A stretch of DNA of 64,000 bases from BMS3ABIN04 sp964553325 (GTDB lineage: Bacteria > Bacteroidota > Ignavibacteria > Ignavibacteriales > Melioribacteraceae). The notes beneath the pieces were generated by a model, which was given only the letters and a program-made list of their open reading frames with translations, had not been told where the DNA came from and searched no databases. The position numbers and the translations under genes are program-made. The stretch is taken from contig CAZKKI010000027.1 in assembly GCA_964553325.1 (NCBI GenBank), positions 1 to 64,000 on the forward strand, written 5' to 3'. Shown here in pieces: positions 25,462 through 34,398 of the stretch; position 1 is the first letter of the stretch; each line of letters opens with the position of its first letter.

Positions 25462-26892
25462 TTAATATCGGTAGTGATCGGGTTTGTACGGTCCTTCAAC
25501 CGGAACCCCGATATATTCGGCTTGCTCTTTTGTAAGTTTCGTTAATTTAACACCGAGCTTTTCAAGATGCAACCGAGCCACTTCTTCATCAAGATGTTTC
25601 GGTAACCGGTAAACATCCACTTCGTATTTGTTCTTCCACAATTCGATTTGAGCCAATGTTTGATTCGTAAAAGAATTGCTCATTACAAAAGAAGGATGAC
25701 CGGTAGCATTACCCAAGTTGACCAGTCTGCCGTCGGAAAGAAGAATAATCGAATGTCCGTCCGGGAAAACGTATTGATCAACTTGCGGTTTGATATTTAT
25801 TCTCTTTATGCCCGGATAATTTTTTAACTGATCCACTTGGATTTCGTTATCGAAGTGACCGATGTTACAAACAATCGCACCGTCTTTCATCTTTTCCATG
25901 TGCTCAATTCTGATTACATCCTTGTTCCCGGTAGTTGTTACAAAAATATCTCCGATATCCAAAACATCTTCAACCGTTTTAACTTGGAACCCTTCCATGG
26001 CGGCTTGAAGCGCACAAATAGGATCAATTTCAGTAACAATTACGTTTGCACCGAACCCTTTCATGGATTGGGCAGAACCTTTTCCAACATCGCCGTAACC
26101 GCAAATAACAACATTTTTGCCCGCCACCATAATATCTGTACCTCTCTTAATTCCGTCGGCTAACGATTCGCGACAACCGTATAAATTGTCGAATTTCGAT
26201 TTTGTTACCGAATCGTTTACATTAATTGCGGGGAAAAGCAATTTTCCAGCGTCTTTCATTTGATAAAGACGATGCACGCCGGTTGTGGTTTCTTCGGAAA
26301 CTCCTTTTACGTTCTTTGCAATCGAATGCCATTTGTTCGGATTTTCTTTAAGCGTAATTTTCAGTCTTTTCAGTAATTCCTGTTCGTCTTCCGTTTCCGT
26401 TTCAACATCAAGAATTTCCGGATTATCTTCGGCTTCAACGCCTTTGTGAATCATTAGTGTGGCATCGCCGCCGTCGTCAACTATTAAATCCGGTCCGCTA
26501 CCGTCGGGGAAAGTTAAAGCTTGTTCAGTGCACCACCAGTATTCTTCCAAAGTTTCGCCTTTCCAAGCGAAAACGGGAATCCCGCGTTCGGCAATTGCTG
26601 CCGCCGCATGGTCTTGTGTGGAATAAATATTACAACTCGCCCAACGAACATCGGCACCAAGTTCCACGAGAGTTTCAATCAATACGGCGGTTTGAATCGT
26701 CATGTGCAGCGAGCCGGTTATTTTTGCACCGCGCAAAGGTTTTTCTTCCCCGTATTTCTCCCGAAGAGCCATTAACCCCGGCATTTCTTTTTCCGCCAGA
26801 GCAATTTCTTTTCTGCCCCATTCGGCTAAAGATAAATCTTTAACTTTGAATTTTATTGTTTTGTGATCTTTTTCCAATAATTCTCTATCCAT
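25462..26892 (-). CDS. ahcY: S-adenosylhomocysteine hydrolase
   Basis: A 476-aa NAD+-dependent enzyme that splits S-adenosylhomocysteine to adenosine and homocysteine, removing the product of methyl transfer. The NAD site is VVICGYGDVGKGSAQSMKGF near 266-285, and the C-terminal PDHYRY is the conserved tail that reaches the neighbouring subunit. Substrate-site residues are in EETTTGVHRLYQM and the following NVNDSVTKSKFDNLYG. It contains the 40-residue insertion (about 147-190) seen in most bacterial members. It is transcribed five bases behind metK, so the two enzymes of the methyl cycle are co-expressed. Confidence 0.97.
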   Translation of the reverse strand: MDRELLEKDHKTIKFKVKDLSLAEWGRKEIALAEKEMPGLMALREKYGEEKPLRGAKITGSLHMTIQTAVLIETLVELGADVRWASCNIYSTQDHAAAAIAERGIPVFAWKGETLEEYWWCTEQALTFPDGSGPDLIVDDGGDATLMIHKGVEAEDNPEILDVETETEDEQELLKRLKITLKENPNKWHSIAKNVKGVSEETTTGVHRLYQMKDAGKLLFPAINVNDSVTKSKFDNLYGCRESLADGIKRGTDIMVAGKNVVICGYGDVGKGSAQSMKGFGANVIVTEIDPICALQAAMEGFQVKTVEDVLDIGDIFVTTTGNKDVIRIEHMEKMKDGAIVCNIGHFDNEIQVDQLKNYPGIKRINIKPQVDQYVFPDGHSIILLSDGRLVNLGNATGHPSFVMSNSFTNQTLAQIELWKNKYEVDVYRLPKHLDEEVARLHLEKLGVKLTKLTKEQAEYIGVPVEGPYKPDHYRY

Positions 26893-26897
26893 TTTTA

Positions 26898-28052
26898 TTA
26901 TCCCTTGTGGTTAAAATACTTTTTGAATTTCGGCACCAAATCGAGTTTTTCCCATGTAAATTCTTTTTCGTTTCTTCCGAAATGACCGTATGCAGCGGTT
27001 TTTCTGAATATCGGTCTTCTTAGTTTTAATCTCTTTATAATTCCTAACGGCGTTAAATCAACAATATCGCGAATCATTGAGGCTAATTCCTCATCGGAAA
27101 CCACGCCCGTACCTTTTGTATCCACGTGAATCGAAACCGGATCGGGTACGCCTATTGCATAAGCTACTTGTACCAAACACTCTTTTGCCAATTTGGCGGC
27201 AACAATGTTTTTAGCTATATGTCTGGCGGCATAAGTAGCACTTCTATCAACTTTTGTAGGATCTTTACCGGAAAACGCACCGCCGCCGTGCGGAGCCCAT
27301 CCGCCGTAAGTATCCACAATTATTTTTCTTCCCGTTAATCCAGCGTCTCCGTGCGGACCGCCGATTACAAATTTGCCGGTGGGATTTACATAAATTTTTG
27401 TATCTCCGTTTAAAAGTCTTTTCGGAATTACATGATTAATTACATGCTCAATTACATCCTTACGTATTGTACTTTGCCTTACGTTGCTATCGTGTTGAGT
27501 GGAAACAACAACGGAATCCACACTTACGGGTTTATGGTTATCGTCGAACAAAATAGTAACTTGTGATTTTGCATCGGGACGCAAATACGGCATTAGCTGC
27601 GGTCTTCTTTTTCTTATGTAAGCGAGCCGTTTTACCAACTTATGGGCAAAAACAATAGGCATGGGCATAAATTCCGGTGTTTGATCGCATGCATAACCGA
27701 ACATTAATCCTTGATCGCCGGCACCACCTTTGTCAACTCCCATGGCAATATCGGGCGATTGAGCATGTATGGCATTTAAAACCGAACATGATTCGGAATC
27801 GAATTTATATTCCGCTTCGGTATAACCGATTTCTTTAACTATGTTTCTGACGATGTTCGGAATTTCAACGTAGGCTTTTGTTGTGATTTCACCTCCGACC
27901 AAAACCAAACCGGTCGTAACGTATGTTTCGCAAGCAACTCGGGCTGTGGGATCTTGTTTCAAAATTTCATCCAAAATTCCGTCGGATATGGCATCGGCAA
28001 TTTTATCAGGGTGTCCTTCCGAAACAGATTCCGAAGTAAAGTAATATGACAT
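26898..28052 (-). CDS. metK: S-adenosylmethionine synthetase
   Basis: A 384-aa enzyme that makes S-adenosylmethionine from methionine and ATP. It opens with YYFTSESVSEGHPDKIAD, holding the ATP-binding GHPDK. GACDQ-type sequence FGYACDQTPEFMP near 118 and GGPHGDAGLTGRKIIVD near 230-246 are the signature regions. It has normal length and is the first gene of the metK-ahcY pair. AAGAGGAAT precedes the ATG. I looked for SAM riboswitch features in the 155-base leader and saw none. Confidence 0.97.
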   Translation of the reverse strand: MSYYFTSESVSEGHPDKIADAISDGILDEILKQDPTARVACETYVTTGLVLVGGEITTKAYVEIPNIVRNIVKEIGYTEAEYKFDSESCSVLNAIHAQSPDIAMGVDKGGAGDQGLMFGYACDQTPEFMPMPIVFAHKLVKRLAYIRKRRPQLMPYLRPDAKSQVTILFDDNHKPVSVDSVVVSTQHDSNVRQSTIRKDVIEHVINHVIPKRLLNGDTKIYVNPTGKFVIGGPHGDAGLTGRKIIVDTYGGWAPHGGGAFSGKDPTKVDRSATYAARHIAKNIVAAKLAKECLVQVAYAIGVPDPVSIHVDTKGTGVVSDEELASMIRDIVDLTPLGIIKRLKLRRPIFRKTAAYGHFGRNEKEFTWEKLDLVPKFKKYFNHKG

Positions 28053-28207
28053 TATTCCTCTTGAGAAAAATATTAAATAATCTTTAAATTTTGAGCAAAT
28101 TAAAACATATACAAATTTGCATATAAAAACAAATTATAATGGATTATCGGAAATGAAAGCGCTAATTTTAAAATAATTGCATTTTAATCTATTTAAAACA
28201 AGGGAAA

Positions 28208-29161
28208 ATGGAAACGAAAATAACAAAGCTGTTCGGCATTAAGTACCCGATTATTCAAGGCGGAATGGTTTGGGTTTCCGGCTGGAAACTGGTTTCCGCG
28301 GTTTCTAACAGCGGCGGATTGGGATTAATCGGTTCCGGTTCGATGAAACCGGATTTGTTGAGAGAACATATCCGGAAGTGTAAAGTTGCAACCCAAAAGC
28401 CGTTCGGCGTGAACATTCCGTTGCTCCGTGGTGATGCGGAAGATTTGGTTAATACCGTAATTTCGGAAAACGTAAAAATAGTATTTACTTCCGCCGGACA
28501 TCCCGGAAAGTTTATAGACAAGCTTAAATCGAACGGAACGACCGTAGTACACGTTGTTCCTTCTCTAAAGTTTGCATTGAAAGCTCAAAACGTTGGTTGC
28601 GATGCCGTTGTGGGCGAAGGTGTTGAAGCCGGCGGGCATAACGGTCGGGACGAAATAACCACTTTAAGTTTAATTCCCCAATTGGTCGATGCTTTGGATA
28701 TTCCCGTTATTGCCGCAGGCGGAATTGCGGACGGCAGAGGAATATTAGCCGCGCTTTCCCTCGGTGCCGAAGGAGTTCAAATAGGTACCCGCTTTGCCGC
28801 AACCGTCGAATCTTCGGCACATCCGAATTATAAACAAAAAATTCTCGAAGCTAAAGACAACGACACGGTATTAATTCTTAAAAAAGTTAGCCTTGCCCGC
28901 GTAATTAAAAATAAATTCAGCGAACTTGCACTGCGGAAAGAAGAAAATTGCGAACCGACAGAAGAATTGTTAAAATTGTTACAAGACAAGCGGGAAAAAT
29001 TAAGTATTTTCGACGGCGATTTTGAAAACGGTATGCTTGAAGCAGGTCAAGGAGCCGGCTTAATTAATGATATCCCGACGGTTTCCGAATTGTTCGATAG
29101 ATTAATTAACGAATACGACCAAGCATTCAAACGGTTGGAAAAAATACAAAGCACCCGTTGA
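28208..29161 (+). CDS. FMN flavoprotein, nitronate monooxygenase / FabK-like
   Basis: A 317-aa TIM-barrel flavoprotein. It starts with FGIKYPIIQGGMVWVSGWKL, continues with GEGVEAGGHNG containing His144, and has IAAGGIADGRGILAALSLGA as the phosphate-binding part for FMN. Two roles are possible: nitronate monooxygenase (detoxifying nitroalkanes) or FabK-type enoyl-ACP reductase II (last step of fatty-acid elongation). The EGxExGGHxG motif is shared by both, so the choice is open. The gene stands alone between divergent metK and a hypothetical gene. Confidence 0.85.
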   Translation: METKITKLFGIKYPIIQGGMVWVSGWKLVSAVSNSGGLGLIGSGSMKPDLLREHIRKCKVATQKPFGVNIPLLRGDAEDLVNTVISENVKIVFTSAGHPGKFIDKLKSNGTTVVHVVPSLKFALKAQNVGCDAVVGEGVEAGGHNGRDEITTLSLIPQLVDALDIPVIAAGGIADGRGILAALSLGAEGVQIGTRFAATVESSAHPNYKQKILEAKDNDTVLILKKVSLARVIKNKFSELALRKEENCEPTEELLKLLQDKREKLSIFDGDFENGMLEAGQGAGLINDIPTVSELFDRLINEYDQAFKRLEKIQSTR

Positions 29162-29216
29162 AAAATTTGATTTGTCCATTATATTTGTTTTATAACGATT
29201 AAAAGGCAATCGAGTA

Positions 29217-29921
29217 ATGAAAGACGGAAATTTCATTTCTTATCAATATATATTCGAATGTTCAAACGGATTTAAAAAAGTATTCGACGTAAATATCAAT
29301 CCAAAAACATTAATTCTTCAAAACCAACCGAAAGAAAATTTACCGGAATGGTCAAAACTAAAAAACTTTAAATGCCCGCATTGTCCGTTAAACGAGGAAG
29401 AGCATGTTTACTGTCCCGTAGCCACAAGTTTAAGTAAAGTTATTTCTTTCTTCGAAGATGTTCCGTCGTTCCAGCAAGTAAAAATCACGGTTGTATCCCA
29501 AGAAAGAAATTACGTCAAAAATGCCGACGTACAAACAGGAGTGAGCAGTTTGCTCGGCTTAATTATGGCATCGAGCGGCTGCCCGATTGTCGGAAAACTT
29601 AAAACACTCGTAAAGTTCCACCTCCCTTTTGCCAACATAGAAGAAACCGAAATTAAAATTTTCTCGATGTACCTTTTGGCACAATATTTCAAAATGAAAA
29701 AGGGAGAAAAACCAGATTGGGAAATGAAAAAGCTAAACGAACTTTATAATGACATTATGATTCTTAATAAAAACGTTGCCGAAAGAATTTCAGAAGTTGA
29801 AAATAAAGATGCAAGTATAAATGCTGTTGTGGTGTTGAATAATTTCGCCGATTCCGTTACTTTTGGCCTCGACATGAATGCACTTGAACATCTCGAACAA
29901 ATTTTCGACGAGTTTATCTGA
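29217..29921 (+). CDS. Cytoplasmic protein of unknown function with CxxC...C motif
   Basis: A 234-aa soluble protein with no signal or membrane segment. Near the N-terminus are Cys53, Cys56 and Cys66 in FKCPHCPLNEEEHVYCPVA, followed by Cys122 in SSGCPIVGKLKTLVKFHLPF. The C-terminal third is helical. I think it belongs to an uncharacterised DUF family (DUF6901-type is my recollection, unverified). The motif suggests a metal or Fe-S site. An upstream TATATTTG at 29180-29187, with TTGA 18 bases before it, resembles a Bacteroidota-type -7/-33 promoter. It is transcribed alone and converges on the cytochrome genes. Confidence 0.75.
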   Translation: MKDGNFISYQYIFECSNGFKKVFDVNINPKTLILQNQPKENLPEWSKLKNFKCPHCPLNEEEHVYCPVATSLSKVISFFEDVPSFQQVKITVVSQERNYVKNADVQTGVSSLLGLIMASSGCPIVGKLKTLVKFHLPFANIEETEIKIFSMYLLAQYFKMKKGEKPDWEMKKLNELYNDIMILNKNVAERISEVENKDASINAVVVLNNFADSVTFGLDMNALEHLEQIFDEFI

Positions 29922-29957
29922 CATTCCGGTTACAACAAGGAAATTCATTTTTTCTTC

Positions 29958-29988
29958 AATAGTTTTTTGCTTCAAGTTTAAAACTATT
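29958..29988. terminator. Possible weak bidirectional terminator hairpin
   Basis: AATAGTTTT (29958-29966) and AAAACTATT (29980-29988) are perfect 9-bp complements with a 13-base loop, in the 150-base gap between convergent genes. The stem is AT-rich and there is no strong T run. Confidence 0.35.
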
Positions 29989-30071
29989 TGCTGTTCGAAC
30001 AAATTAGAACCGAAAAGCCCCGAAAAGATTTATACATCCTGGCTTACTAATTCCAAATTACGACAAACGGG

Positions 30072-31562
30072 TCAATCAAATGATTTCAGAAACTCCTCCT
30101 TCAAGTAAATATGCATTGCCGAATCTTTTTCAACTTCGTCGATGGGTTTCAGATACTTGAACGGTTCTTCGGATTCGTATGCTAATATCGAGTGGCACAA
30201 AGTACAATCGTATTTTATCTTGTTTCCTTTCTCGTCAACCATATTTTCGTTGTGGCAACGGAAACATCCGCCTTCCCCCTCGTGCCCAATGTGATCGGGA
30301 TAAACATTCCAATCGATGTTCATACCTTTGTGAATATTTCTCGAATATATTTTTTGCAAAGTTTCGATTGAACGGTCAATTTCCATGCTTTTTGACGCCA
30401 TTAAATCGGGGTAGTTCTTTTTATAAAATCTTTTAATTCTGTTTTCAATTATCGTCGCGGCTCTGTCGCTTTCGGCAAAAGACGCGGTTAACGCGCCATA
30501 GCTTTCTCTTTTAATGTAGGGAAGGGTTTTATCGATTAAACCTTTCCTGATCCGGTCATCCACGGCTTTTGATGGATCTTCGTAAATATGTGTAGCTCTG
30601 TTATGACAATCAACGCAATCCATTTCTCTAATCACGGAGCTCGGATAATCGATTCCCGACAATTTTTTATTAACGTACCGCTTGAACGAACCGTCCGGTT
30701 GTTTTGATTCCACCCAAATAATTTCCTCTCTTTTGTCTTCAACGGAAGTATATCTTACCACATTATTCTTCCCAATATGCCAATGAATTCCGGCATGTCC
30801 AACTTCTTCTCCGGTATCAATCTTCAATACCAGAGTTGTGTATTTCGGGGTAGATAACTCGTCATTCGAATAACGGATAAAAGTTTTTAATTTCGAACCG
30901 TAAAACTTTTCCGGCCAATGACACTTTTCACAAGTTTCCCGAGCGGGGCGAAGTTGATGGACCGGAGTGGGAATAGGTTTTTCATATAAATCGAAAGTAG
31001 CGGAAATCATTTGCCAAGCTCCGTTTAATTTCGAACTAATCAATGCGCCTGTTCCCTCGCCCACATGGCACTCCACACAAGCAACACGCGAATGAGGCGA
31101 TTGTTGATACGTTGTCCATTCGGGACTCATAACGGAGTGGCATGCGGTTCCGCAAAACTCGGGTTCATCCATAAAACTTAAAGTTCTGAAACTTGCCGCC
31201 AGTAAAAATAAAATGTTAATGAAAGTAAAAATCAAAACCGTTCTAACAATTTTCGCTCCGAGTTTACTTTCGGTCAGGTCGTCTTTATCAAATTGCTTCT
31301 CCAGCAATTCTTTTGTCGATTTTCCGGTTTGCCGTTTGTGTTTTATCCATGCGAAAGGTATTAAAATCAATCCGATTACAAAAAGGGTAGGCAAAAGCAA
31401 ATAAGTTATCAATCCGAAATACGCATTTGTAAAAACACCCGATATCCTTAGCAACTCCAGAAAAACAAAAGTAAGAAAGGATGATGTAATTAACACCACC
31501 CCAATTTTTCCAATTCGATTTATTGAAACACCGCGAATAAAGTTAATGTATTTCAATTTCAT
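30072..31562 (-). CDS. NapC/NirT-like membrane multiheme cytochrome c, quinol-oxidising
   Basis: A 496-aa inner-membrane cytochrome. Hydrophobic segments lie at about 18-40, 48-72 and 104-125, and the rest is periplasmic. Five CxxCH heme sites begin at Cys162, 211, 316, 433 and 453. A sixth site, Cys137-Gly-Thr-Ala-Cys141-His142, has an additional residue (CX3CH). FCGTACHSVMSPEW resembles the first heme of NapC/NirT/NrfH-type quinol dehydrogenases. It would take electrons from menaquinol and pass them to the octaheme cytochrome encoded 10 bases upstream. ImcH/CbcL-like metal-reduction cytochromes share this layout, so an extracellular acceptor is an alternative. Heme count is read directly; the role is inferred. 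Confidence 0.9.
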   Translation of the reverse strand: MKLKYINFIRGVSINRIGKIGVVLITSSFLTFVFLELLRISGVFTNAYFGLITYLLLPTLFVIGLILIPFAWIKHKRQTGKSTKELLEKQFDKDDLTESKLGAKIVRTVLIFTFINILFLLAASFRTLSFMDEPEFCGTACHSVMSPEWTTYQQSPHSRVACVECHVGEGTGALISSKLNGAWQMISATFDLYEKPIPTPVHQLRPARETCEKCHWPEKFYGSKLKTFIRYSNDELSTPKYTTLVLKIDTGEEVGHAGIHWHIGKNNVVRYTSVEDKREEIIWVESKQPDGSFKRYVNKKLSGIDYPSSVIREMDCVDCHNRATHIYEDPSKAVDDRIRKGLIDKTLPYIKRESYGALTASFAESDRAATIIENRIKRFYKKNYPDLMASKSMEIDRSIETLQKIYSRNIHKGMNIDWNVYPDHIGHEGEGGCFRCHNENMVDEKGNKIKYDCTLCHSILAYESEEPFKYLKPIDEVEKDSAMHIYLKEEFLKSFD

Positions 31563-31572
31563 TTTTTACCTG

Positions 31573-32904
31573 CTACTTTTCTTTGAACAAGTCGGTGTAT
31601 ATTTGCTGTAACTCACCACTTTTTATTGCCCGTTTAAGCTCGGATGTAGTTCTTTGCGAAAACCATTGGTGCATGGGATCGTCTTTTAATAATTTATCGA
31701 TATACTTATTTACATCTTTGTCGTTAAATTTTCTTGCCGCAGGTAAAAATTCAAAATAGAAGTTATGAATAACGTCGTAAATTCCGTGCCACCATGCGTA
31801 ATCGGGACCCATCATAGCGGCTCCGTGCCTTGCCCTTCTTCCTTCGTGATGCCAAAGCTCCCAATATATCCAATCTATATCGTTAGCAAAATTTGCTTTT
31901 CTTTCTTTCAGCCCCTTGTCATTTATAATCTTCATAATTGCACCTGCCGGTTTGGCAAATTTTTCATTGTACAATCTCACTGTTGCATCGAATTGCACGA
32001 AATGCCCTTCTATAAACCGTTCCGTATGGCAAGCTGCACAAACATCTTTCATGTTTTTTCTTTTCACGTCAGGATTGTCTTTGTATTTCGATACGGGGGG
32101 TCGCAAAGTCCATTTTATTCTCTGACCGACATCGTGAGTAACTTTTTGCTTTCTGGTAGCTGACATATGACAAGTAGCACAAGTGGGAGCTTCAAAATAA
32201 TCAATTCCCACAACCCAACGATCCGCTTTAATATTCATTTCATCGAGATGAGTGTAATAAGCGTTTCCGTGCTTGCTTTCTTCGTAAACCTCTTTTTGCG
32301 GATGATCGGGTCCGAGGTGGCATTTCGAACAAGATTCGGGTTTGCGCGCTTGAGCTTTCGAAAATGCATGACGAGTGTGGCAAGCATTACAAGAACCGAG
32401 AGAACCGTCGGGATTAATTCTACCAATACCGCTGTTCGGCCATGTCAGATTCGAAAGTTTATTCGGTGATTTTTCGTCGATAATGATTTTTGCACCGTGG
32501 CAGCTCTCACAACCCGTTTTTACTATGGGGGTTCCTCCGGCTACATAAGCCAAGTAAGCGTCTTTCGATTCCAAAATTTTTCCCGCCTTTGCATGATAGG
32601 AATTATTCACTTCTTTCATTTCCTTTTCGTGACAATTACCGCAATCTTTTGGCGTTACCAATGTTGCTATGTACGCTCCCTCATGAAAAAAAGCATCACT
32701 TTCACTCTTTTTGGCCTCGTGGCAACTTAAACATGTAACATTGTTATCGGCATGTTTCGACATGTACCACTGATTATAAATCCCCGGGGTTTTTTCTTTA
32801 TGGCATGTCATGCACTTACCGGCTACTTTTGAATTTTGTGCAAAAGCATTAAATCCGAAGCCGGCAATGAAAAACGCAATAATAAAATATCCGATATTTT
32901 TCAT
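31573..32904 (-). CDS. Octaheme cytochrome c of the hydroxylamine oxidoreductase (HAO) family
   Basis: A 443-aa periplasmic protein with a signal peptide (about 1-22, ending AFAQ). Eight CxxCH motifs begin at Cys31, 58, 88, 132, 172, 192, 242 and 289, so eight covalent hemes are expected. The C-terminal part WELWHHEGRRARHGAAMMG and then DYAWWHGIYDV is characteristic of HAO-type octaheme cytochromes. Family members either oxidise hydroxylamine, hydrazine or NO, or in the Epsilonproteobacterial type reduce nitrite. The pairing with a NapC/NirT-like quinol dehydrogenase favours the reductive direction. The Tyr that cross-links the catalytic heme in oxidative HAO could be Tyr369 or another, and I cannot settle it by eye. 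TAGGAGAAAG precedes the ATG. Confidence 0.9.
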   Translation of the reverse strand: MKNIGYFIIAFFIAGFGFNAFAQNSKVAGKCMTCHKEKTPGIYNQWYMSKHADNNVTCLSCHEAKKSESDAFFHEGAYIATLVTPKDCGNCHEKEMKEVNNSYHAKAGKILESKDAYLAYVAGGTPIVKTGCESCHGAKIIIDEKSPNKLSNLTWPNSGIGRINPDGSLGSCNACHTRHAFSKAQARKPESCSKCHLGPDHPQKEVYEESKHGNAYYTHLDEMNIKADRWVVGIDYFEAPTCATCHMSATRKQKVTHDVGQRIKWTLRPPVSKYKDNPDVKRKNMKDVCAACHTERFIEGHFVQFDATVRLYNEKFAKPAGAIMKIINDKGLKERKANFANDIDWIYWELWHHEGRRARHGAAMMGPDYAWWHGIYDVIHNFYFEFLPAARKFNDKDVNKYIDKLLKDDPMHQWFSQRTTSELKRAIKSGELQQIYTDLFKEK

Positions 32905-33238
32905 AAAACTTTCTCCTATTTGAATTTCATTTTTTTAATTACTATTTAAATTGTTTTTTCGGTCGGCACCGATTTTATTGCATTATTTTCTTAACCTTTA
33001 ATTACTTAACCGACGACAATTAACTTTAAGTCAAAAAATCAGATTTTTTTGTCTTCTTAAAGCTAAAAAATTTTACAATTATAAACAAAATTTATCTGCT
33101 GAAATTTTCTTTTTACAAAGGCGGCCGGTTTTTAACCTCCGAAAAATTTTGAGTATATGTCGGTATTTCCGGCTTTCATGCTTATATTTATAAAATTAAT
33201 TTAGTATTATTACAAATTTTGAAATCCACCACATAATT
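32905..33238. other. Gene-free divergent intergenic region between the cytochrome operon and dxr
   Basis: These 334 AT-rich bases carry promoters for both directions. I see two structured parts. The inverted repeat TCGGT-cggc-ACCGA lies at 32959-32972 in the cytochrome leader. A nested dyad lies at 33024-33062, with outer arms CTTTAAG and CTTAAAG and inner arms AAAAAATC and GATTTTTT. No FNR-type TTGATN4ATCAA box, tRNA or small coding frame with a convincing start is visible. Confidence 0.5.
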
Positions 33239-34384
33239 ATGGCAAAAAGAGTTGCAATTTTAGGTTCAACGGGTTCAATCGGATTGAATACATTGGAAGT
33301 TATCCGAAACCTACGTGACAGGTTCGAAATCTCGGCAATATCCGCCGATAAAAGCATCGATTTATTGGAAAAACAAGCCAATGAATTTTCACCGGAAGTT
33401 ATTGTTGTAAGAAACAGGGAAAATGCTAAAGAATTACGAAGACGCATCGGCAAAAAAATTCAAGTTCTGGAAGGCGAAGAAGGGTTGGTGGAACTTACAA
33501 AATCAACCGATTACGACATTTTGGTTTCGGCACTCGTCGGTTTTGCGGGCTTGGTGCCAACAATCGAAGGAATAAAACGCGGAAAGAGAATCGCATTGGC
33601 AAACAAAGAAACTTTGGTTGCCGCTGGTGAAATTGTTACCCAATTGGCAAAAACATACGGAGCCGAAATTATTCCGGTCGATTCCGAGCATAGCGCAATA
33701 TTTCAATGCTTGGTCGGAGAAGAAAAAGATTCGATAGAAAAGCTGATAATTACGGCTTCGGGCGGTCCTTTCTTCAAAAAATCGTATGCTGAATTAAAAA
33801 ACGTAACGGTAGAACAAGCGTTGAAACATCCCAATTGGGATATGGGCAGTAAAGTCACAATCGATTCGGCCACAATGATGAACAAAGGACTCGAAGTTAT
33901 CGAAGCCCATTGGTTGTTCGATCTTAACAAAGACAAGCTCGATGTTGTTGTCCATCCTCAATCCATCGTTCATTCCATGGTTGAATTTATCGACGGTTCG
34001 ATAAAAGCACAACTAAGTCTGCCCGATATGAAAATCCCGATTCAGTATGCATTAACTTTTCCCGAGCGATTAAGTAACGATTTTGTAAATACAAACTTTC
34101 CGAAACTACACCGTCTTTCATTCTACGAACCAGACACCGAGAAATTCAAATGTTTACAACTGGCGTACATCGCAATGGAACAGGGCGGTATGGCACCGTG
34201 TATACTTAATGCGGCAAATGAAATTGCCGTCGAAAAATTTTTGAAAAAAGAATTAACTTTTTTACAAATTCCCGAGCTAATTGAAAAAACGCTAAACAAA
34301 ATTCCGAATACTTTCGAAGTTAACCTTGAAAATGTACTTGAATACAACGGAAAAGCACGGGAAGCGGCTAAAAACTTAATATAG
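33239..34384 (+). CDS. dxr: 1-deoxy-D-xylulose 5-phosphate reductoisomerase
   Basis: A 381-aa enzyme converting DXP to MEP with NADPH, the committed step of the non-mevalonate isoprenoid pathway. NADPH binds at GSTGSIG (residues 9-15). The metal and substrate site includes VDSEHSAIFQ near 147-156 and KGLEVIEAHWLF near 219-230, and the fosmidomycin-binding segment is SGGPFF. The length is normal. RseP follows 14 bases downstream, an arrangement found in many bacteria. No strong ribosome binding site is visible before the ATG. Confidence 0.97.
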   Translation: MAKRVAILGSTGSIGLNTLEVIRNLRDRFEISAISADKSIDLLEKQANEFSPEVIVVRNRENAKELRRRIGKKIQVLEGEEGLVELTKSTDYDILVSALVGFAGLVPTIEGIKRGKRIALANKETLVAAGEIVTQLAKTYGAEIIPVDSEHSAIFQCLVGEEKDSIEKLIITASGGPFFKKSYAELKNVTVEQALKHPNWDMGSKVTIDSATMMNKGLEVIEAHWLFDLNKDKLDVVVHPQSIVHSMVEFIDGSIKAQLSLPDMKIPIQYALTFPERLSNDFVNTNFPKLHRLSFYEPDTEKFKCLQLAYIAMEQGGMAPCILNAANEIAVEKFLKKELTFLQIPELIEKTLNKIPNTFEVNLENVLEYNGKAREAAKNLI

Positions 34385-34398
34385 GAGAAAGTGTTTTA

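Noticed and set aside
28053..28207. Possible SAM riboswitch in the metK leader
   Set aside because: The 155-base leader is AT-rich with no conserved helices or terminator-like hairpin on the minus strand.
32959..32972. Inverted repeat TCGGT-cggc-ACCGA in the cytochrome leader as a terminator or operator
   Set aside because: The arms are only 5 bp and there is no T run in the transcribed direction; it is mentioned only as part of the intergenic description.
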